Assembly: GCA_030633145.1 (NCBI GenBank)
Contig: DAOVTM010000209.1
Span: forward strand, 1-7,021
Direction of reading: 5' to 3'
Length of the DNA: 7,021 nucleotides
From: Desulfobulbaceae bacterium
GTDB lineage: Bacteria > Desulfobacterota > Desulfobulbia > Desulfobulbales > Desulfobulbaceae
Positions 5,706 to 7,021 of this stretch are shown here, piece after piece. How positions within the stretch are numbered: the first letter of the stretch is position 1; each line of letters opens with the position of its first letter. The position numbers were made by a program, and so were the translations under genes. Under the pieces are notes generated by a model, which did not search any database, had not been told where the DNA came from, and was given only the letters and a program-made list of their open reading frames with translations.

Positions 5706-7021
5706 CAAAAAATCATCTCCTGCCCTGGGTCGGTTCGCTCTTCCTGCTCGGAACGGCTTTCGTGGCAGTATTATACCTTTTTTCCGGTCAGGATGACCCA
5801 AAGAGCGTGTACCATTATGTCCGAGCAGAGTTGCAGAGCTTCAAGCTCATGGTGACGGAACGGGGCATTGTCCGGCCAGCCAGGGTGGTATCGATTAAAT
5901 CAAAGGTGGCCAGTAATCAGGGAAAACTGGTCTGGCTGTTTGATGAGGGAAGGATTGTCAATAGGGGGCTACTGGTGGCTCGTTTTGACAGTAAACCCTT
6001 AATGGATAAGCTGGATAAGGCGGAACAGGATTTGGACGATGCCGAGGCACAGCTGGCTGCAGAACTTAAAAACCTGGAACTGCTCAAGGAAGAGGGAGCC
6101 AGCAGACTGGAGGCGGACGGGCGCAGCCTGGAGATTGCCCGTCTCAAGGCCGATGACCTGAAAAACGGCAGCGGCAAACTCAAGAGGCGGCAGATTGCCC
6201 AGCAGGTACTCCAGGCTGAGCGGACTCGCACCATTGCCGGGGATGAACTCCAGGATTTAGAAACCCTGCTCCAGGAGGGACATATCAGCCAGAGGGAGTA
6301 TGACAAGGCGGCAAATACCTTGCAGACCGCCCGGGAAGGGGAGCAGCTAAAAAAGGCGGAGTTGAGTAATTTTGACCAGTATGAATGGCCCCGTGTCCTG
6401 ACCGAGGCTCAGACAATTGTTGACGCAGCTAATGATGAATTGGCAAGAACCAGACGTACCTCGGCTCTGGAACTCCAGCGGCAGCAGACCAATGTGGAAA
6501 AGCAGAGACGTGACAGTAAAAAAAAGGCACGATTGCTGGATAATGCCCGCAAGGACGTTGCCAGCTGCGATATTTACAGTCCTGTGGATGGAATTCTTCT
6601 CTATTCAAAAATTCCCGGCTCAGGCGGCAAACGTAAGATCCAGATTGGTGATTCCATCTGGATGGGGCAGACCTTCCTGGAGGTGCCTGATACCAGCGGC
6701 ATGGTGGTGGAAATTCGGGTACGGGAAATAGATGTTGCCAAACTGGCCGTCAATATGGAGGCGGTGATAGAGCTGGATGCCCTGCCCGGCTACTCCTTTC
6801 CCGGCGTGGTTGAATCCATTGATTCTCTGGCTCAGGAAGATGAGGGCAATACCAGTTTACGTCGCTTCAGTGCCAGGGTGCGGTTTGAAGAGTTTTCCAG
6901 TGGTGTGCATGTCGGCATGTCAGCCAGTGTCAACATCACTTACAAGGAGCTTGAGCAGGTGCTGGCCGTGTCTCCCGGAGCGATTGAGTATCAGGATGGG
7001 TACCCGGTTGTGCATACACGC
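5702..7021 (+). CDS. HlyD/MacA-type membrane fusion protein (periplasmic adaptor), 3' end outside window
   Basis: The frame is open for 440 codons to the window edge, so the C-terminus is missing. This is a periplasmic adaptor linking an inner-membrane pump to the TolC-type channel. Residues 1-8 are a short cytoplasmic segment, and about 9-27 a single membrane helix. The first half of the biotinyl-lipoyl domain lies at 55-97 (ERGIVRPARVVSIKSKV to LLVARFDSKP). A long charged coiled coil fills about 98-285. The second lipoyl half is SCDIYSPVDGILLYSK (288-303), and beta-barrel strands follow (MVVEIRVREIDVAKL, FSARVRFEE, GMSASVNI). The helical hairpin tip shows EGHISQREYDKA (192-203), the usual adaptor tip signature. 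In the Arg-x3-Leu-x6-Ser docking motif known from AcrA, Leu189 and Ser196 are present but the Arg position is Asp185. ATG 5702 is chosen for GAGGAA eight bases upstream and the membrane helix right after it. The membrane-anchored, long-coil form suggests an ABC-type pump partner of the MacB kind, which should be encoded next. Confidence 0.9.
   Translation, partial: MTKNHLLPWVGSLFLLGTAFVAVLYLFSGQDDPKSVYHYVRAELQSFKLMVTERGIVRPARVVSIKSKVASNQGKLVWLFDEGRIVNRGLLVARFDSKPLMDKLDKAEQDLDDAEAQLAAELKNLELLKEEGASRLEADGRSLEIARLKADDLKNGSGKLKRRQIAQQVLQAERTRTIAGDELQDLETLLQEGHISQREYDKAANTLQTAREGEQLKKAELSNFDQYEWPRVLTEAQTIVDAANDELARTRRTSALELQRQQTNVEKQRRDSKKKARLLDNARKDVASCDIYSPVDGILLYSKIPGSGGKRKIQIGDSIWMGQTFLEVPDTSGMVVEIRVREIDVAKLAVNMEAVIELDALPGYSFPGVVESIDSLAQEDEGNTSLRRFSARVRFEEFSSGVHVGMSASVNITYKELEQVLAVSPGAIEYQDGYPVVHTR

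Noticed and set aside
6417..6731. 104-codon plus-strand open frame
   Set aside because: It overlaps the adaptor gene in another frame. The adaptor frame has clear lipoyl and barrel motifs there, while this one is Trp-rich without any domain.

Overview
The window reads as one rightward (+ strand) block of five closely spaced genes for cell-envelope proteins, preceded by about 480 bases of non-coding DNA and cut off at its right edge inside the fifth gene. Every gene product carries an export signal or membrane anchor, and two are clear parts of a tripartite exporter (a TolC-type outer membrane factor and a periplasmic adaptor). The source is therefore a Gram-negative bacterium. The protein style, the roughly balanced base composition and the 'CGTTCCCACGC / GCGTGGGAA' and 'GGTGCGC / GCGCACC' palindromes recall Desulfobacterota (Desulfobulbales-like) or sulfur-oxidising gammaproteobacteria. 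This placement is an inference from memory and is weak.

Layout: 1-104 is a GC-rich stretch with a 19-base direct repeat and an inverted relative of the palindromic element found later. 105-481 is AT-rich, with a plausible sigma70-type promoter at 381-409 overlapped by an 11-base inverted repeat. 482-1174 encodes a GNA1162/DUF799-family protein. 1188-2687 encodes a CsgG-like lipoprotein with a second alpha/beta domain. 2734-4152 encodes a secreted protein with a FlgT-like N-terminal domain. 4157-5656 encodes a TolC-family outer membrane factor. 5702 to the end encodes an HlyD/MacA-type membrane fusion protein, 440 codons visible and still open. The gaps are 13, 46, 4 and 45 bases, with no convincing terminator between genes, so one transcript is likely.

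Working model (inference): genes 4 and 5 form the outer membrane and periplasmic parts of a tripartite export system, whose inner membrane pump (probably an ABC ATPase/permease) should lie just past the right edge. Genes 1-3 are periplasmic or outer-membrane-associated accessories. The DUF799, CsgG and FlgT families are all built around TolB-N/CsgG-like alpha/beta domains, and FlgT and CsgG are known to form outer-membrane rings or pores. Their combination with a TolC/adaptor pair is the most interesting feature of the window.

A second theme is palindromic repeats lying inside reading frames. A cluster of three hairpins sits in frame just ahead of the lipoprotein signal of gene 2, and a different palindrome lies in the first codons of gene 4. 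Both lie in tolerant N-terminal regions upstream of the hydrophobic signal core, and both leave the translation start of the gene uncertain.
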